This document shows positions 52,901 to 63,496 of a DNA stretch of 64,000 nucleotides, one piece after another. The first letter of the stretch is position 1; each line of letters starts with the position of its first letter. Both the position numbers and the translations under genes were made by a program. Below the pieces are notes generated by a model. The model worked only from the letters and a program-made list of their open reading frames with translations, searched no databases and was not told the DNA's origin. The DNA lies in assembly GCF_000002875.2 (NCBI RefSeq), contig NC_009277.2, forward strand, positions 250,501 through 314,500. The letters are read 5' to 3'. The DNA comes from Leishmania infantum JPCM5. Taxonomy: Eukaryota; Euglenozoa; Kinetoplastea; Trypanosomatida; Trypanosomatidae.

Positions 52901-53467
52901 CCACCTCCGGCGTTGGTGCGGATCCTGAAACATGCGTTCCCAGATTTTGTGGCACCTTCATCCTGGAACGCTCTGAGGGCGGCCCCGACTGCCGCTGTGG
53001 TAGCTGAAGCGGACCAGCCGGACGGAGATGAAGAGCCACGAGCACCACAGCAGCCGCAAATCCAACCGCCCTCGTTGACCATCACCTCTACCACGTCTTC
53101 CCATCCTTACTCTGCGGCGACCTCATCCGCGCCGGAGGCGGCAAGGCTTCCAAGGCGGCCGCCTCCGCAAACAGCCCCTGATGGCCCTGCCGTTTCCCAT
53201 TCGCCGACGTCGTCGATGAAGTTCTCTCAGGCTCCTTCTGGAGGAACCGACACTGCGGCCGTTGCGCCTCCAGGCCAGTTGCTCCTTGCACCTGTAGCAG
53301 CTGTCAATCCTCGCCCGGCACCGCTGAGCGCGCCGCTGCCACCGCCGCCGGCGTCATCGCCCAAGGCCAAGCCGGCGAAGGGTGGCGGCTCTGCGGGGGT
53401 GACGAAGCTGCCGCAGCGGCAGCGGCACCGCAACTTCTTCAGTCGTCTCTTCAGGTGCGGCGGATGA
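49913..53467 (+). CDS. unrecognised low-complexity protein, conserved-hypothetical type
   Basis: This is a 1184-residue protein. The first ATG of the frame is 49913; the longer open frame upstream runs through the CA tract and has no ATG. The sequence is Ala/Ser/Pro/Gln-rich with some helical Arg/Glu/Ala segments (about 240-300 and 475-530) and a basic Arg/Lys patch near 910-925. A more ordered stretch near 935-1025 contains Trp-Arg-His-Leu and Phe-Pro-Asp-Phe motifs. The last 15 residues are basic and aromatic (Arg-His-Arg-Asn-Phe-Phe). I recognise no domain. The clean frame and GC3 bias support a real gene; the function is unknown. Confidence 0.8.
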   Translation: MLGLHHRHEPLARERLLPQLKPVQLHELGQEVGSSQEASQPSRTLSPSCHVAAARHSACPIGSDLFASRAASDAPLHPSAPKTTLAQLTHPGHIAGCPPTEWPSSCTTPPSSDGEARVFLCVDNTSAATAAAPAASRYPSAWQTLMAATQATTTYAASVQQAKQLLRDFEGYQRSVGASPLNHDQRRAKLTPGCLESGSGSAGTTNCPRLDVDALGQRGRPSATISTKARGSAPSFGTGHAAQPPQASPSSSPSLSFPLDPAAYELARRRSLQALHDNARARAAYIDQGLRLSRAVHAALLKRPGMAIDGVVAMEGSSGHPTSTAMAHHDGQALSPAAGAGDAPRTSNAAASPSLAAAGQQKTDQPPIAAVPVMSVAEQAAATTEAERALSLLCTIRAMRRQTEELTVLLLHACGEYGCWSVPTAEEGVAWGTRRTPLPSSPLPRRVRHSRHLFTDLFMAAPPAPAAPCTSPSGSPVGVSDGPARAHLLDLRAAEDADRARLSAASVFAKESACRRERACRVLRQALQQQRQRWPLSTAAAATVTLAAGAAFLEMALAPPQRAVPPPPPMSVQLDLYAVQQCALHSSSHEWRRGAAQTAATGATKTDGAPSSEEAASPHGSLQQLLHTLRRQRPQLQRSYDVLHAAAGQRHRTNTHSCTDEQRGVPSRETTTGVTKAVEARAVAHKTRGTSAAASDAPQQVEAPLLPSSSPPLAVTPDTLRHTPSSLPRQHSSTTPSSSSQALPSSDTLLSLPVQLAVDHTRLWADPPTPLQRADFSRAAAAAPTSTEISGKGARIPVQQAGRSAVEDASSHRAKGKPELEARIEVEVIGGNAGGSHAAAGAPPSNSTQVTSMRRTSLSSSTPFPSPAAVDARGGVVGAPREVCEASWQPCANAMPSTRPEAARDVAVKEGKLASQHQKERRRRRGDRGGSATAAELEDSVWRHLTRWISQQQKRTAPDAAASLSSLALSPHDLSAAAAWLRSTSPRFAISQTVAAPPPALVRILKHAFPDFVAPSSWNALRAAPTAAVVAEADQPDGDEEPRAPQQPQIQPPSLTITSTTSSHPYSAATSSAPEAARLPRRPPPQTAPDGPAVSHSPTSSMKFSQAPSGGTDTAAVAPPGQLLLAPVAAVNPRPAPLSAPLPPPPASSPKAKPAKGGGSAGVTKLPQRQRHRNFFSRLFRCGG

Positions 53468-56096
53468 GCAACATGGGGGAAAGCTGAGGGGAACGCGCAC
53501 GCAGCGCATGGGAGGGCGGAGTGCTAGGTGAGGTTCAGCCTCTGTGTGTGCGTGCCTGGCGGATCGCCACATCTGTGCACGCTCTCTTACGTCTCGTGCC
53601 GTCGCCCATCTATGGACAGGTGTCGGGCCAGCTCGGTGGCGATTGCAGTGCTTAGAGAATGAAGACAGACATGGAAGAGGCGGCGCTCGATCTCTGCGCG
53701 TGTGCGCGTGAGCCCGAGTGGGCAGGAGCGTGCGGCGGGGGAGGGGGTGGATAGAGTCAGGCGCAAGCGCAGCGCACGAGTTGGGGCAACCAACGGAAAA
53801 CCAACGAATAGCCTTGGAGGAGACACCAGCACAGGACCGCTAACGGCTTCAGCATCACCATAACCATCATCATCATCACCATCCGAAGGACGGCTAGATA
53901 TTGAAAACATGTGAAGTTTCGAAACTTACTAGGAAAAGACGCGATAGACATGTCTGTTGCTGCGGACGTCGGTCAGCAGGGGCGTCCGTATGTGCCAGGA
54001 CGTACTGCTGTGCTTCAGCCCACGATCACCGCGCTTCTCTCTCCACGTACGCGTGCTGGCTTGCTCGCTGGCGCATGTGCATCTTGGCACATGGGTAGTT
54101 GCACACTCCCGGCCTAAACCGACGCCTACGTGTGCAGCAGTCGCTCTTCCTTCCCTTTCCTTGGATTTGCCCACAACTCTCCCTGCGTGTGTCTGCGTGT
54201 CGCCACCCTCCCCCCGTCTCTCTCACATCTCCTCCTCTTCTCGCGCTGCCCATGCGCGTAGTCTCCGCCTGCCGCCTCGTCCCTTTTCTTTTCCTGACAA
54301 CGCCCCCGAGCGTGAACTCGCTCGCACTGACTTCCTCACAAGCGCACGTACACGCCTTGACCCCCACTACACTCCCCCTGCTCACCGCTGCACTGAAGCA
54401 CTCACAAGCACACAGGTAGCACGCACCAAGAAGGTCTGGCCGTGTGGCTTCTCTTTTATATTATTTCTCGGCATTCAGGGAGTCCTCCTCCATTCTCTTC
54501 TCCCACTTCCTTCCTCAGCGTATATATACGAGAGGGAGACGTTCATAGACACGTCTCGCTCTCGCATCGTGTGTAGCCCGTTTGCGTGCGTGTGCCAACA
54601 GGGTCGGCGTAGCGTCTTCTTTTTTTTTTGTTTCGCATCATTCTTTCGCCACTGCACCAACACTACCCAGACCACCACCGCCCATCACCGCTGCCAGGCC
54701 GACAGGGCCCTTCCTTCCATCCCTCCTCAAGACCACCCCACCATCCCACCCACACCTACATCCCTCCTCCCTTCCCTCCTCACCGGTACGCCCCCGGCAT
54801 CCACGCACGCTTTCCATACCCCATCTCGATACATCCCATCGCATATCTTTTTGCTTTTCGTTTTCTTTTCCCTTTCCTCCCTCTCCTCCTTCTGTTGTTC
54901 GCCCGCGCACGCACCGCGCGCGGGCTCTGTTTGCCTTCCCCTGCGGGGAGAACGTACTTGTATCCATAGCAGCAACGTACACTCTCACGCCCATACGCGC
55001 ACGCGCCCCCCCTCCCACACACACACACATCACGTATCAGAGGCCGTCTATCTTTTTCGTTTTTTTTTCTCTCTTTCTGTCTCCGAGTGCCATTGTTGGG
55101 GTCCATCGTCATCTTTTCCCGCTTGCTCCTGCCCACCACCGCCGCCACGACATTGCATTGACTGCTTCCTCTGGCGTTCGTACTTCGCCATCATCATCAA
55201 CGGCGCACCTCCGCTCCGCCTTCCCTCCTCATCCCCAGTTCGTTTCTTTCCGTCAGCTTCATTATTCCTGTTGGCCGTCGTTGCTGGTTGTTGGTGGTGG
55301 TTGTCTCTGTCCTCCTCCTCTCTTTCGGTGTGTGTGTGTGTGTGTGCATCCTCCCTTGTCGTCATCATTCATCGTTTCGCCTTGCCTCGCTTCGTCTCTC
55401 AAGGCCATCCTCCTCCTCCTCCCTCCCCTCCCTCTCCTGAACAAACGGCAGATTCTGCTTTCTTCTGTACCTCTATCTACCTTGATGGGGGTTCCCCACA
55501 TTATCACTAGCTTCCTCCCTCCACTATCCTCTTCGGCTGTTGGTGCTCACCCTGTGTACAGCTGCCCGCATCCCTCCCTTCCCTCCCCTCGAGAGATCGT
55601 GTCTTCTCCGGCTCTTCGTCCATCTTCGCTACACAAGCCCCTCTGCCATTCCTCGCACACGCATCTATACTCTCGACAAGGAGGCGAGCGAGCAAAAAAA
55701 AAAGATTCGGTCCGACGCGCCGACGCACTAAGCGCATTCTTTGGCATAAACACACGCGCACGCACGCCCTCTCGCCACTCCACGCCACGCCGCCCTTCCG
55801 TGGAGTTCTGCTCGCGTCCTGCGGTGCGCTTGCCATCCCTCATTCAACCGTTTGTTCTCTTTTCCCTCAGTCTGTCTGCCTGTGTGTGTGTGTGTGCGTG
55901 TGTGTGCGTTGATGTTGGTGGCGTTGCTGTGATTATTTGCTGTCTCTCCCCACTCTTTTTTTTTTTCGTCTTTGTCACTCACGCCGCGTCCATCACTTCT
56001 CCCGCCCCCCTCCCTCCTTCCCTCCTTCCCTCCTTCCCTCTCGCTTGCACAGGTGACGGCGTGGGGGGGGGCCACTTGCGCTCCTGCATACGTGCT

Positions 56097-56128
<32 letters not shown>

Positions 56129-56164
56129 CATACACATACACATATACACACATATATATATATT
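56097..56164. repeat. mixed (CA)n/(TA)n alternating tract
   Basis: About 68 bases of CA and TA dinucleotides, again strictly alternating pyrimidine-purine, in the spacer upstream of the RRM gene. Confidence 0.8.
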
Positions 56165-57386
56165 TCTATACAAAGCCTCCTCCTGTCTCTCCCCCCTCGA
56201 ACAACAAAATCGATTCGCGCGCGTGGCGGCGTGCGTGCCAGACCCTCCACCCCTCCCTCCCCGTGTCCGCGTGTGTCTCTTATCTGGTCGCGCATTTTTT
56301 TTTTCAACGCGCCCTGCACGGCTTTCTTCTCCGACTGTCCTCCCCGCTCTCCGCCTGTTGCAGATATTTGCGGCACGCTATTCGTCGTGTCGCTGTCCTG
56401 GTGGCTGCGGTCGTTGCCGCTGCGGTCAGACCCCCTCCTCCCTCCTTCCTCTGCGCCGCATCGTTGTCCTTGCTGTTGTGCTATCGTGAGGCGCACATTG
56501 ACGTCACACACACATGTAGATACACGCACGCACACGCGTATATATATGTGTGTGCGTGTGCGCGTACATGTGCATGTAAAACGAAGCCGGAACACACGCA
56601 GCAGCAGCAGAGGTCTTTCTGAGAGCGAGCACACGAAGCAGAGGGGCAACGAGGGATAGAGGGGTACAGAGACAGCGCGAGAGATTTGGTAGCGAGCAGA
56701 ACAGGAGCGCCACATCCTTGTGCGCATATACATGCACACACACACATATATATATATATATATAAGAAATCGTACACATCAAGCACACGGCCATCAAGGC
56801 TATCCTCCTAGGTGCACACAGACAAAACAGCATCACCGCGGCCCTCCTCCTCTCCTCTTTTCTTCTCTCCAACCTTTTCCTGCCTTTTTCGTTCTCCGCG
56901 TGTGCGTGCGTGCTTTCGCATCATCTCTGTTTGGGGCAGCGGCAGCTGAGAAGAGGAGCCGCGCGTGTCTGTCTCCGTGTTTGATCGCTCCGGCTTTGTC
57001 TCTGTGCTCTCCTTTGCGACGCCGCGAGACTCTTCGATTCGTCGAGTGGTATCGTGCGCTCCTCCCCGCACGTGTCTCCGCCGTGGTTGGTTTTCTCGCT
57101 TTCTTCTCCTCTTCCTCCTGCGTGTGTGGGTGTGCCTGTCTTCTTGTGCTCTCCGTCCGTGCATTCATTCATCCATCCAGCTCTCCCGCTCTGCGTGACT
57201 CCCTGTGGCGCGCGCGTGTAGGAGTGCACAGCGCGTCAGGCGTCGTTCTCTTCTGCCTTTCAGTTCTTGTTGCTGCTGCGTTCTCTCGTGCGCGCTTCTT
57301 TCGTTGCCGGACGTGGTGGCCGCTTCCTCTGCGCGTGTGCCGTCCTGCCCCCGTCCCACGCTTCTAGCCTTCCGTGTGTTCTGCAG

Positions 57387-57433
57387 TCTTCCTAGCCTCC
57401 TTGCCTCGGTGTCTGGCTTGCTGTCGTGCGCAG
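57387..57433 (+). promoter_or_regulatory. trans-splice acceptor candidate for the RRM gene
   Basis: A C/T-rich tract ends in TGCGCAG at 57427-57433; another CAG lies at 57384-57386. The first in-frame ATG afterwards is 57515. Confidence 0.4.
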
Positions 57434-57514
57434 GCATTGAAAACAAAACGAGGGCGCGAAGACGTCGACCGCCGCGGGCGGGCATCGAGAGGGAGGGAGA
57501 GTAGAGAAACATCG

Positions 57515-60500
57515 ATGCCGAACACCTGCTCGAAGGGGCAGCTGTTGGACGTCTCATGTGCAATGCGTGCCACTGACGACTCCGACATGGCGGCGCCGGG
57601 AGATGGTGCAGATGGCGCTGACCGCCACGCTCTCGGATCACCTGGGGACGGCGTCGGCGGCGCCGGGCCGCAGCCGCATCCGCTGCGACGGCAGTTTGGT
57701 CTTGAAGGATGCACGGATGCGTTTAGCAGCGACGAGGGAGACGCATCAGCAACACCGGAGGCGGCCGGCGGTGCGCCTCTCAGTGGTGAAGTTGACGTCT
57801 GCAGCTCTTCCCTCAGCGCCACGGCGCGTCACCAGAACCTCTTAAATCATGTGCTTCTGGGTGGTGATAGCGAATTCACGCTAACAGGTGGGCCCACCAT
57901 TCACAGCGCACCATCACCAGCGCAGGAGCTGATGGCATCCGGGCCAGCTGTTGCGGCGACCGCGACGCATCTGCCTGTTTCTTCGGCGCCATCGCGCTCC
58001 TTCTCCTCCCAAGGCAAGCCCCTCTCCGCTATCTTGGTGCCAGCCAGCCGGAGCGACGACTCAGCAGCAGCAGCACGCTGTTACATTGACCCGTTCGCGG
58101 CAGCGGTTGTTGGCAGCGGCTCCACCAGCCGTAGTAGCAGCGTCGGCATCGGTCGCCCATGTACGAGCACGGGGATGGAAGGCCTGTACGGCGACCACTA
58201 CGTACATTCACTGCTGCGGTCGCGAAGCGGGCGGAGCGGCGGCAGCAGCGGCTTCTTCGGTGGAGCAGACGACGTTGAGGACGATGAGGACGGATCGGCT
58301 GCTCTTCAAGCGGCCGTCGACGCTGCCGTGCGCTTCGACGACCTCGCGAGCGAGGACGATACGGTGAGCGGGGGCGGTGAGAGGCGAAGGTTGCTGCGCG
58401 CTGGTCCCACAGCATTGTCTCACTTGCTTGCGGTGGCGAGCGACACCGAAGACGGCGCGTTCACGTGCGCACATCGCACAAAAGCGGATTTCTCCAGCCC
58501 CTTTGGCACACCCGGCGGCCTTGGCGATGGTGAAAGCGAGCGGCATCAGCCCCACTCGCCGCAGACGCCCGGTATGCAGCAGTGCGGTCGCCGGGGCGAC
58601 CGGAGGACCGATGGTCGCCCGCAGATGCCGAACCGCGCCGCTATCGGAGCGACTGCGACGCCATCGTCGGCGCCCTACTTTGCGTCCTCCGGCAGTGCGA
58701 TCGTGTCGCCACTCCAGTCGATGCAGCCCCTGGCTTCGCCAGCTGCTGCCGCTCCCAATCCTGCGACGACCATCGTGACGTCCGCCCATCCGGGCTACGC
58801 AGCTGCACAAGCACAACAGCCGCCGCAGCAGCCACTCTATCCTTACATCGTGACCAGCGCCGGCACCGTAGCCAAACCCTCCGCCCCGGCATGCTCTTTG
58901 ACCTCGCCGCAGCAGTCCTCCATCCCTGTGCCGCCGTCTCGGAACGGAGCCCGGCAGCTACAACTGCAACAGCAGCAGCTGCGCGACCACCACCATCAGT
59001 GCTCTTCCTCGCTGCATCCCTCGCCGCATGGCCGGAAAGCGTCGCCGGTAGCGGTGCCGCATACCTTCCCGGCTGGTACGGCCGCGATGCCAAAGCTGGG
59101 CGACGTCGACAGCTTCCGGTACGTGTCACCGCCGCAGGCGTCCATCGCGGCCACCCACCATCACAGCGTCAGCGGCGCCTCGATAGGCGGCAGCACCGCT
59201 GCACAGAACAGCACCGACATCAGCTTTGCCGTTCAGCTTGGCACGGCGGGCAGTGGGACGGGCACGGGCATCGGTGGCCAGACGCCGAGCAACTCGCTCT
59301 TGTCCTCGCCCAGCGTTCAGCCGTTTTACTTGTATCAGGTACCACAGGCGACCGTTGCCATGGAGCCGCCGCCGCCGCAGCAGCCGCCGCCGCCAGGCAG
59401 CGCGAATGTGCTGCTCTACTCCCCACCGCAGGCATACGTTGGGTCAGGCCAGGTGGTGGCGGCACATCTGCATCCCGCGCCACCGACCACAGCCGCTGCG
59501 ACCGCCGTGCTCGGCGACTCGTCGAGGGCGCGTTCGACGTCGACTCCGAGCGGCTCGTATCAGCGTCCTGCTGTCACTCAACAGCAACAGCCGCAGGTCA
59601 ACGGAGGGTACACACTGATGCCGAGTGCCGCGGCGGCTGCCGCGACCGCTGCTGCCACCACCCCGTCGGAGGAGTCGGGCCGGGCGTCGCGCAACTTGTA
59701 CTTCCGCAACCTCCCACACTCGTGGAACACGTCGATGCTGCGTGAGCTGTGCAGCCGCTATGGCGCTGTCCTGTCGGCGAAGGTTGCCCATCACTCCACA
59801 ACGAATGAGTCGCTGGGGTACGGCTTCGTGCTCTTCGAGCATAAACAAAGTGCTGTGACATGCATGGCGATGCTGAACCAGGCCCATGTTCACGCGGAGG
59901 GCGAGGAGTCGCGCACGCTGCTCGTGCGGATGGCCCACGCGACAGCCGCGCCGGGCTTTCAGGAGGAGGGCGCTAGCGACAGCACGGCCTCCAGCCTTCG
60001 CCAGCCGACGGAGCTGACGCCGCCGTCGGGCTCGGTGAGCCGGGCGGGCGCGGCCGGGGGCAGGCTGCCGCAGTGGATCTTGCAGCAGCAGCAACAGCAG
60101 ACGACGACGAGTGGGCTCCGCTCCCCGCGCACACCGCTGTCCGGCTCTGCGTCGATGATGCTACTTTCACCCGGCTCTGCGCCGCAGTTTTACAGCCGTG
60201 AGCTCTCCGGTGCCAGTGTGGCCGACGCACATCGGGGACAGGCGCCCCCCCACTCGATCGGTGACAGCATCAGGACGAACGCGAACGCCTCGTCAAACAC
60301 CTCGTGCGCCGGCGGTGACTCGCTGCGGTGCACCTCTCCAGTCGGCGGCGCCGGCAACAACAGCTGCGTGGCCGTCTCCAGGACGTCCATGCCACCTTCC
60401 TTCTCCGAGACATTCAACTTCATGAGCCCCAAGGGGGCAGCAAAGGCCCTGGCGCCGCCACTGCGTGGCCTTTATCGTGTTCCCTCAACGAATACGACGT

Positions 60501-63496
60501 CATCGCTCTTGTCCCCTCATCAGCCACACCAACTACAGCAGCAGCAGCAGCAGGAGGGCTCTCTCTCGTACTCGTCCGCGTCGGCGAGCAGGTCCGCCAC
60601 GGCCGGAGCGACTGCCACAGCGACCGCCATGGCAGCAGCGGCGACCCAGCGCGCCGGCTGCAACTTCTGCAGTCCTCTCTCGCTCTCCCCCAACGACACC
60701 GCTTCGCTGCTGCTACTGTCGCCGTCCGCGCCGCACCCGACGGTGCAGCTGCCACAGTCGCTCCATGCGCCTTGCGCATCCGTGTCCGGCAAGGCGTCCT
60801 CGGCAAAACCCGCCTCCGCCACCACGTCGACCCGTAATGTGTACATCACGAACCTCCCTCTCACGTGGAACACAACGAAACTGCGTGAGCTGTGCGGCCG
60901 GTACGGCGAGATCGTCTCCGCGTCGGTGGCGCACCACCCGGAGACGAACGGGTCGCGCGGCTACGGCTTTGTGTTGTTCGCGGAGGAGCGCGACGCGGCC
61001 GCCTGTGTGATGGCGCTGCACCACTGCCGCGTGCCGGCCTCGCCCCACGTGCTGCGCTGCCGCTTTGCGAAGGACAAGGCGACGCCGCCCATCGCCTACG
61101 CGCTGCTGTCGCCGTCGCAGCAGCCCGGGCGGGACTCCGTCGGCAGTGGGAGCGGTAGCCCCCTCCCCACGGCCACCGTCGGCGGGTCGCCTACCGCTGC
61201 AACGTCAAAGACAATGGTGCCGATGATCGCGATGGGCGGCGATGCCGATGTCTTCGAAAGCAGCCTCGCTAGTAACGGTACCGGCAACAGCACCCGCGTT
61301 AGCACCAAAGGCGCAGTCCAGGATGCGGTCTGCATGCCGATCGACGTCTTCTGCACGCTGCAGCAGCGGGTGCACGCGCAGTGCGTGCAGTACCTCACCC
61401 AGAAGCATCAGCTGCAGCGCAAGGGCACGGAGGACAACAGCGAGCCCACGAGTGCCGTGGTCACGGCAGAGGTGCAGTCGGAAGAGCTGGAGAACATGAT
61501 GCGGTCCTGCGTCGTCTACGGCGCTCATGTGCCGACACAAGGATACGGCTGCGTGCGCCCTATGGACTGCCGCAAGGCATCCTTCCGGAGGGCTGTCGCT
61601 CGATCACCCACAGCCGCCGTTGTCGAGGATGCCGAGCAGCTGCTCAGTGGACCCCCTGCAGAGCCGTCGACGCCGGCCTCATCAGGGCTGCGGTCAGTTG
61701 GCTCCGCCCTCTCCACCGAACGTGGCGACCCGAGTGGCGAAGTCCTTGAGGCCGCAGACACGGCCGCGCCAGTGACACTGCCGGGAACGGCAGTTTGTAC
61801 GCATGCCATTGCCGTCGGCTGTGCGCAGCCGGCCTCCCCCACACTCGCCGGCACAACCACGATGCCAGCAGCCCCGAGCACCCGGCGTAGCATGAGCGAC
61901 GAGCCGTCGTGTGCGCCGCCGCGTGGAGTCGGCATGCCAGACGCGGAGAGCGCGAGTCGGGTCGCGACGCCAGAGGCGATGGCATCGCCAGCTGCTCCGC
62001 TGGAGCTGTGGTACACATGCACTCTCTTCACCACTCAGTTAGCGGCAGAGGCGTTCGTCCGGGCGGCAGCTGAGGCATCATTGGGCTCCGGCGCAACCAT
62101 CAACGCAGGGCGTGGCGATTTCGGCACCAGCAGTGGAATCGTTGTGGATGCGTCGACGGTGCAGCTCTCCTCTAACGGCAAGGACTCGCTGGCGGATACC
62201 ACTCTTCCCTCTCCCTCGCCGTCTTTTGACAAGACAGCCAAAATTCAACAGACGCGCTTCGGGCTTCGGGATCAGGTAATGGTGCTCAGCAGCGCGCCGT
62301 TGACGCTGCCGGCGGCCCCGCTTTCCACCTCCTCCGCGAACGACATGGCAGCCAACAGCACGCGTCTGCACCCTACAGAGGAGCCGAATTCACAGCACCG
62401 ACCCACAGCCACGCCTCCCCAACAGCAGTACCAGTGGCATCACTTGCGCCCGTCACATCAGCTACCGCCACCAACGCCGCTGCATGCGCAGACGAGGGAC
62501 GGCAGCGCGGCCGCATCAGCGACGCAGCCGCGCGGCTCCAGCCTCTGCTCTGCAACAGGCATCGCTGCAGCTGCTGCGCACCCATCGGCTTCCACGGCCG
62601 AGCCGGCGCCAGAGCTTTCACAGCCGCCGCACCTACAGCAGCAGCGGCTGCTGTGCTTTCCATCCTCTGCCGAGACCTTCCTCTGCTCTCCGCCGTCGCA
62701 TGCAGCACACTACACCTACCCGCGAGTGGCGCTGACAAGTCCTGCAGATGGTGCAACGCTGACGAGCCCGACACCGCTGATGATGGTGATGGGCGGTGAC
62801 GGTGATGGCAGCAGCAGCACCAGCAGCACCGCGGCACCGTTGACTTTCCCGAAAGACCTTGTGACCAGCGTTTCCGCCGGCGCGGCTGGCCGTTATCCAT
62901 CAGCGACAGTCGCGGAGTGCGCCTATCTGCTCGGCTCTCCCGCGTCCACCTCGTCCGTTAGCTTGAGCACGGGCACCCACATCCTCTCCGGCTCGACGCC
63001 GCCGCCGCTGGGTGTGGCGCTGAACTTCCCAAGCGCATCGAGTACCCACTCGACGCTGTTCAGTGCGGCAGGAGCCGGTAGCCCTTCGGGGCATCCGGCG
63101 TCAGCGGTGCACGCAGCCCCTGCTGCCTTTGCCGCTGCGCCCTCACACATGGCCGCCACACGCGCTTGGAGTGTCGCTACTAGTGGTGCTGCAGCTGCGA
63201 TGTCGAATGTGCTCAGCGCACCCCCACCGGTGAGTTCTGGACCGTCGTCGTCGTTGTCCACCGAGCAGGCACCGCCACCGCCACCGCACATTTCTTACCC
63301 GCTCGGCAGCACCATCTATGCGGTGCCGGAGGCGGCGGCCCTGACGGCGCCGGCCACCGGCGGGCCGCCGGTGTTGTTCAGTGCCGCCCCGATCAGCGAT
63401 GCGGCCAGCCCGGCGACGCCAGCCTCGTCGGCGCAAGTGTCGTGCACGACGCCCAACGCTACGTCTCAACGCTCCGCGCAGCCACTGCACCCCTAG
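57515..63496 (+). CDS. tandem-RRM RNA-binding protein
   Basis: This is a 1993-residue protein. Two RNA-recognition motifs lie at about 726-805 and 1106-1188. Each has a clear RNP2 (Leu-Tyr-Phe-Arg-Asn-Leu and Val-Tyr-Ile-Thr-Asn-Leu) and RNP1 (Gly-Tyr-Gly-Phe-Val-Leu-Phe in both). The two are very alike, sharing Trp-Asn-Thr, Leu-Arg-Glu-Leu-Cys and Arg-Tyr-Gly, so they probably arose by internal duplication. The rest is Ser/Ala/Pro/Gln-rich and disordered, with Gln runs. Such proteins commonly bind mRNA UTRs and govern stability or translation, the main level of control in trypanosomatids; the targets are unknown. The start is the first ATG after the acceptor near 57433; the upstream extension lacks an ATG. 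Confidence 0.87.
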   Translation: MPNTCSKGQLLDVSCAMRATDDSDMAAPGDGADGADRHALGSPGDGVGGAGPQPHPLRRQFGLEGCTDAFSSDEGDASATPEAAGGAPLSGEVDVCSSSLSATARHQNLLNHVLLGGDSEFTLTGGPTIHSAPSPAQELMASGPAVAATATHLPVSSAPSRSFSSQGKPLSAILVPASRSDDSAAAARCYIDPFAAAVVGSGSTSRSSSVGIGRPCTSTGMEGLYGDHYVHSLLRSRSGRSGGSSGFFGGADDVEDDEDGSAALQAAVDAAVRFDDLASEDDTVSGGGERRRLLRAGPTALSHLLAVASDTEDGAFTCAHRTKADFSSPFGTPGGLGDGESERHQPHSPQTPGMQQCGRRGDRRTDGRPQMPNRAAIGATATPSSAPYFASSGSAIVSPLQSMQPLASPAAAAPNPATTIVTSAHPGYAAAQAQQPPQQPLYPYIVTSAGTVAKPSAPACSLTSPQQSSIPVPPSRNGARQLQLQQQQLRDHHHQCSSSLHPSPHGRKASPVAVPHTFPAGTAAMPKLGDVDSFRYVSPPQASIAATHHHSVSGASIGGSTAAQNSTDISFAVQLGTAGSGTGTGIGGQTPSNSLLSSPSVQPFYLYQVPQATVAMEPPPPQQPPPPGSANVLLYSPPQAYVGSGQVVAAHLHPAPPTTAAATAVLGDSSRARSTSTPSGSYQRPAVTQQQQPQVNGGYTLMPSAAAAAATAAATTPSEESGRASRNLYFRNLPHSWNTSMLRELCSRYGAVLSAKVAHHSTTNESLGYGFVLFEHKQSAVTCMAMLNQAHVHAEGEESRTLLVRMAHATAAPGFQEEGASDSTASSLRQPTELTPPSGSVSRAGAAGGRLPQWILQQQQQQTTTSGLRSPRTPLSGSASMMLLSPGSAPQFYSRELSGASVADAHRGQAPPHSIGDSIRTNANASSNTSCAGGDSLRCTSPVGGAGNNSCVAVSRTSMPPSFSETFNFMSPKGAAKALAPPLRGLYRVPSTNTTSSLLSPHQPHQLQQQQQQEGSLSYSSASASRSATAGATATATAMAAAATQRAGCNFCSPLSLSPNDTASLLLLSPSAPHPTVQLPQSLHAPCASVSGKASSAKPASATTSTRNVYITNLPLTWNTTKLRELCGRYGEIVSASVAHHPETNGSRGYGFVLFAEERDAAACVMALHHCRVPASPHVLRCRFAKDKATPPIAYALLSPSQQPGRDSVGSGSGSPLPTATVGGSPTAATSKTMVPMIAMGGDADVFESSLASNGTGNSTRVSTKGAVQDAVCMPIDVFCTLQQRVHAQCVQYLTQKHQLQRKGTEDNSEPTSAVVTAEVQSEELENMMRSCVVYGAHVPTQGYGCVRPMDCRKASFRRAVARSPTAAVVEDAEQLLSGPPAEPSTPASSGLRSVGSALSTERGDPSGEVLEAADTAAPVTLPGTAVCTHAIAVGCAQPASPTLAGTTTMPAAPSTRRSMSDEPSCAPPRGVGMPDAESASRVATPEAMASPAAPLELWYTCTLFTTQLAAEAFVRAAAEASLGSGATINAGRGDFGTSSGIVVDASTVQLSSNGKDSLADTTLPSPSPSFDKTAKIQQTRFGLRDQVMVLSSAPLTLPAAPLSTSSANDMAANSTRLHPTEEPNSQHRPTATPPQQQYQWHHLRPSHQLPPPTPLHAQTRDGSAAASATQPRGSSLCSATGIAAAAAHPSASTAEPAPELSQPPHLQQQRLLCFPSSAETFLCSPPSHAAHYTYPRVALTSPADGATLTSPTPLMMVMGGDGDGSSSTSSTAAPLTFPKDLVTSVSAGAAGRYPSATVAECAYLLGSPASTSSVSLSTGTHILSGSTPPPLGVALNFPSASSTHSTLFSAAGAGSPSGHPASAVHAAPAAFAAAPSHMAATRAWSVATSGAAAAMSNVLSAPPPVSSGPSSSLSTEQAPPPPPHISYPLGSTIYAVPEAAALTAPATGGPPVLFSAAPISDAASPATPASSAQVSCTTPNATSQRSAQPLHP

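Larger units (their letters stand above)
53468..57514. other. 4-kb spacer and leader, no gene seen
   Basis: This is extremely C/T-rich on the + strand, especially 54120-55900, which creates stop-poor frames up to 635 codons made of Pro/Ser/Leu/His/Thr. These are composition artefacts. A mixed CA/TA alternating tract lies at about 56097-56164, and further AT tracts near 56743-56764. Confidence 0.6.

Noticed and set aside
53957..56489. Two + strand frames of 517 and 635 codons in the spacer before the RRM gene
   Set aside because: They consist of Pro/Ser/Leu/His/Thr from C/T-rich DNA, have no domain-like segments, and overlap each other in different frames.
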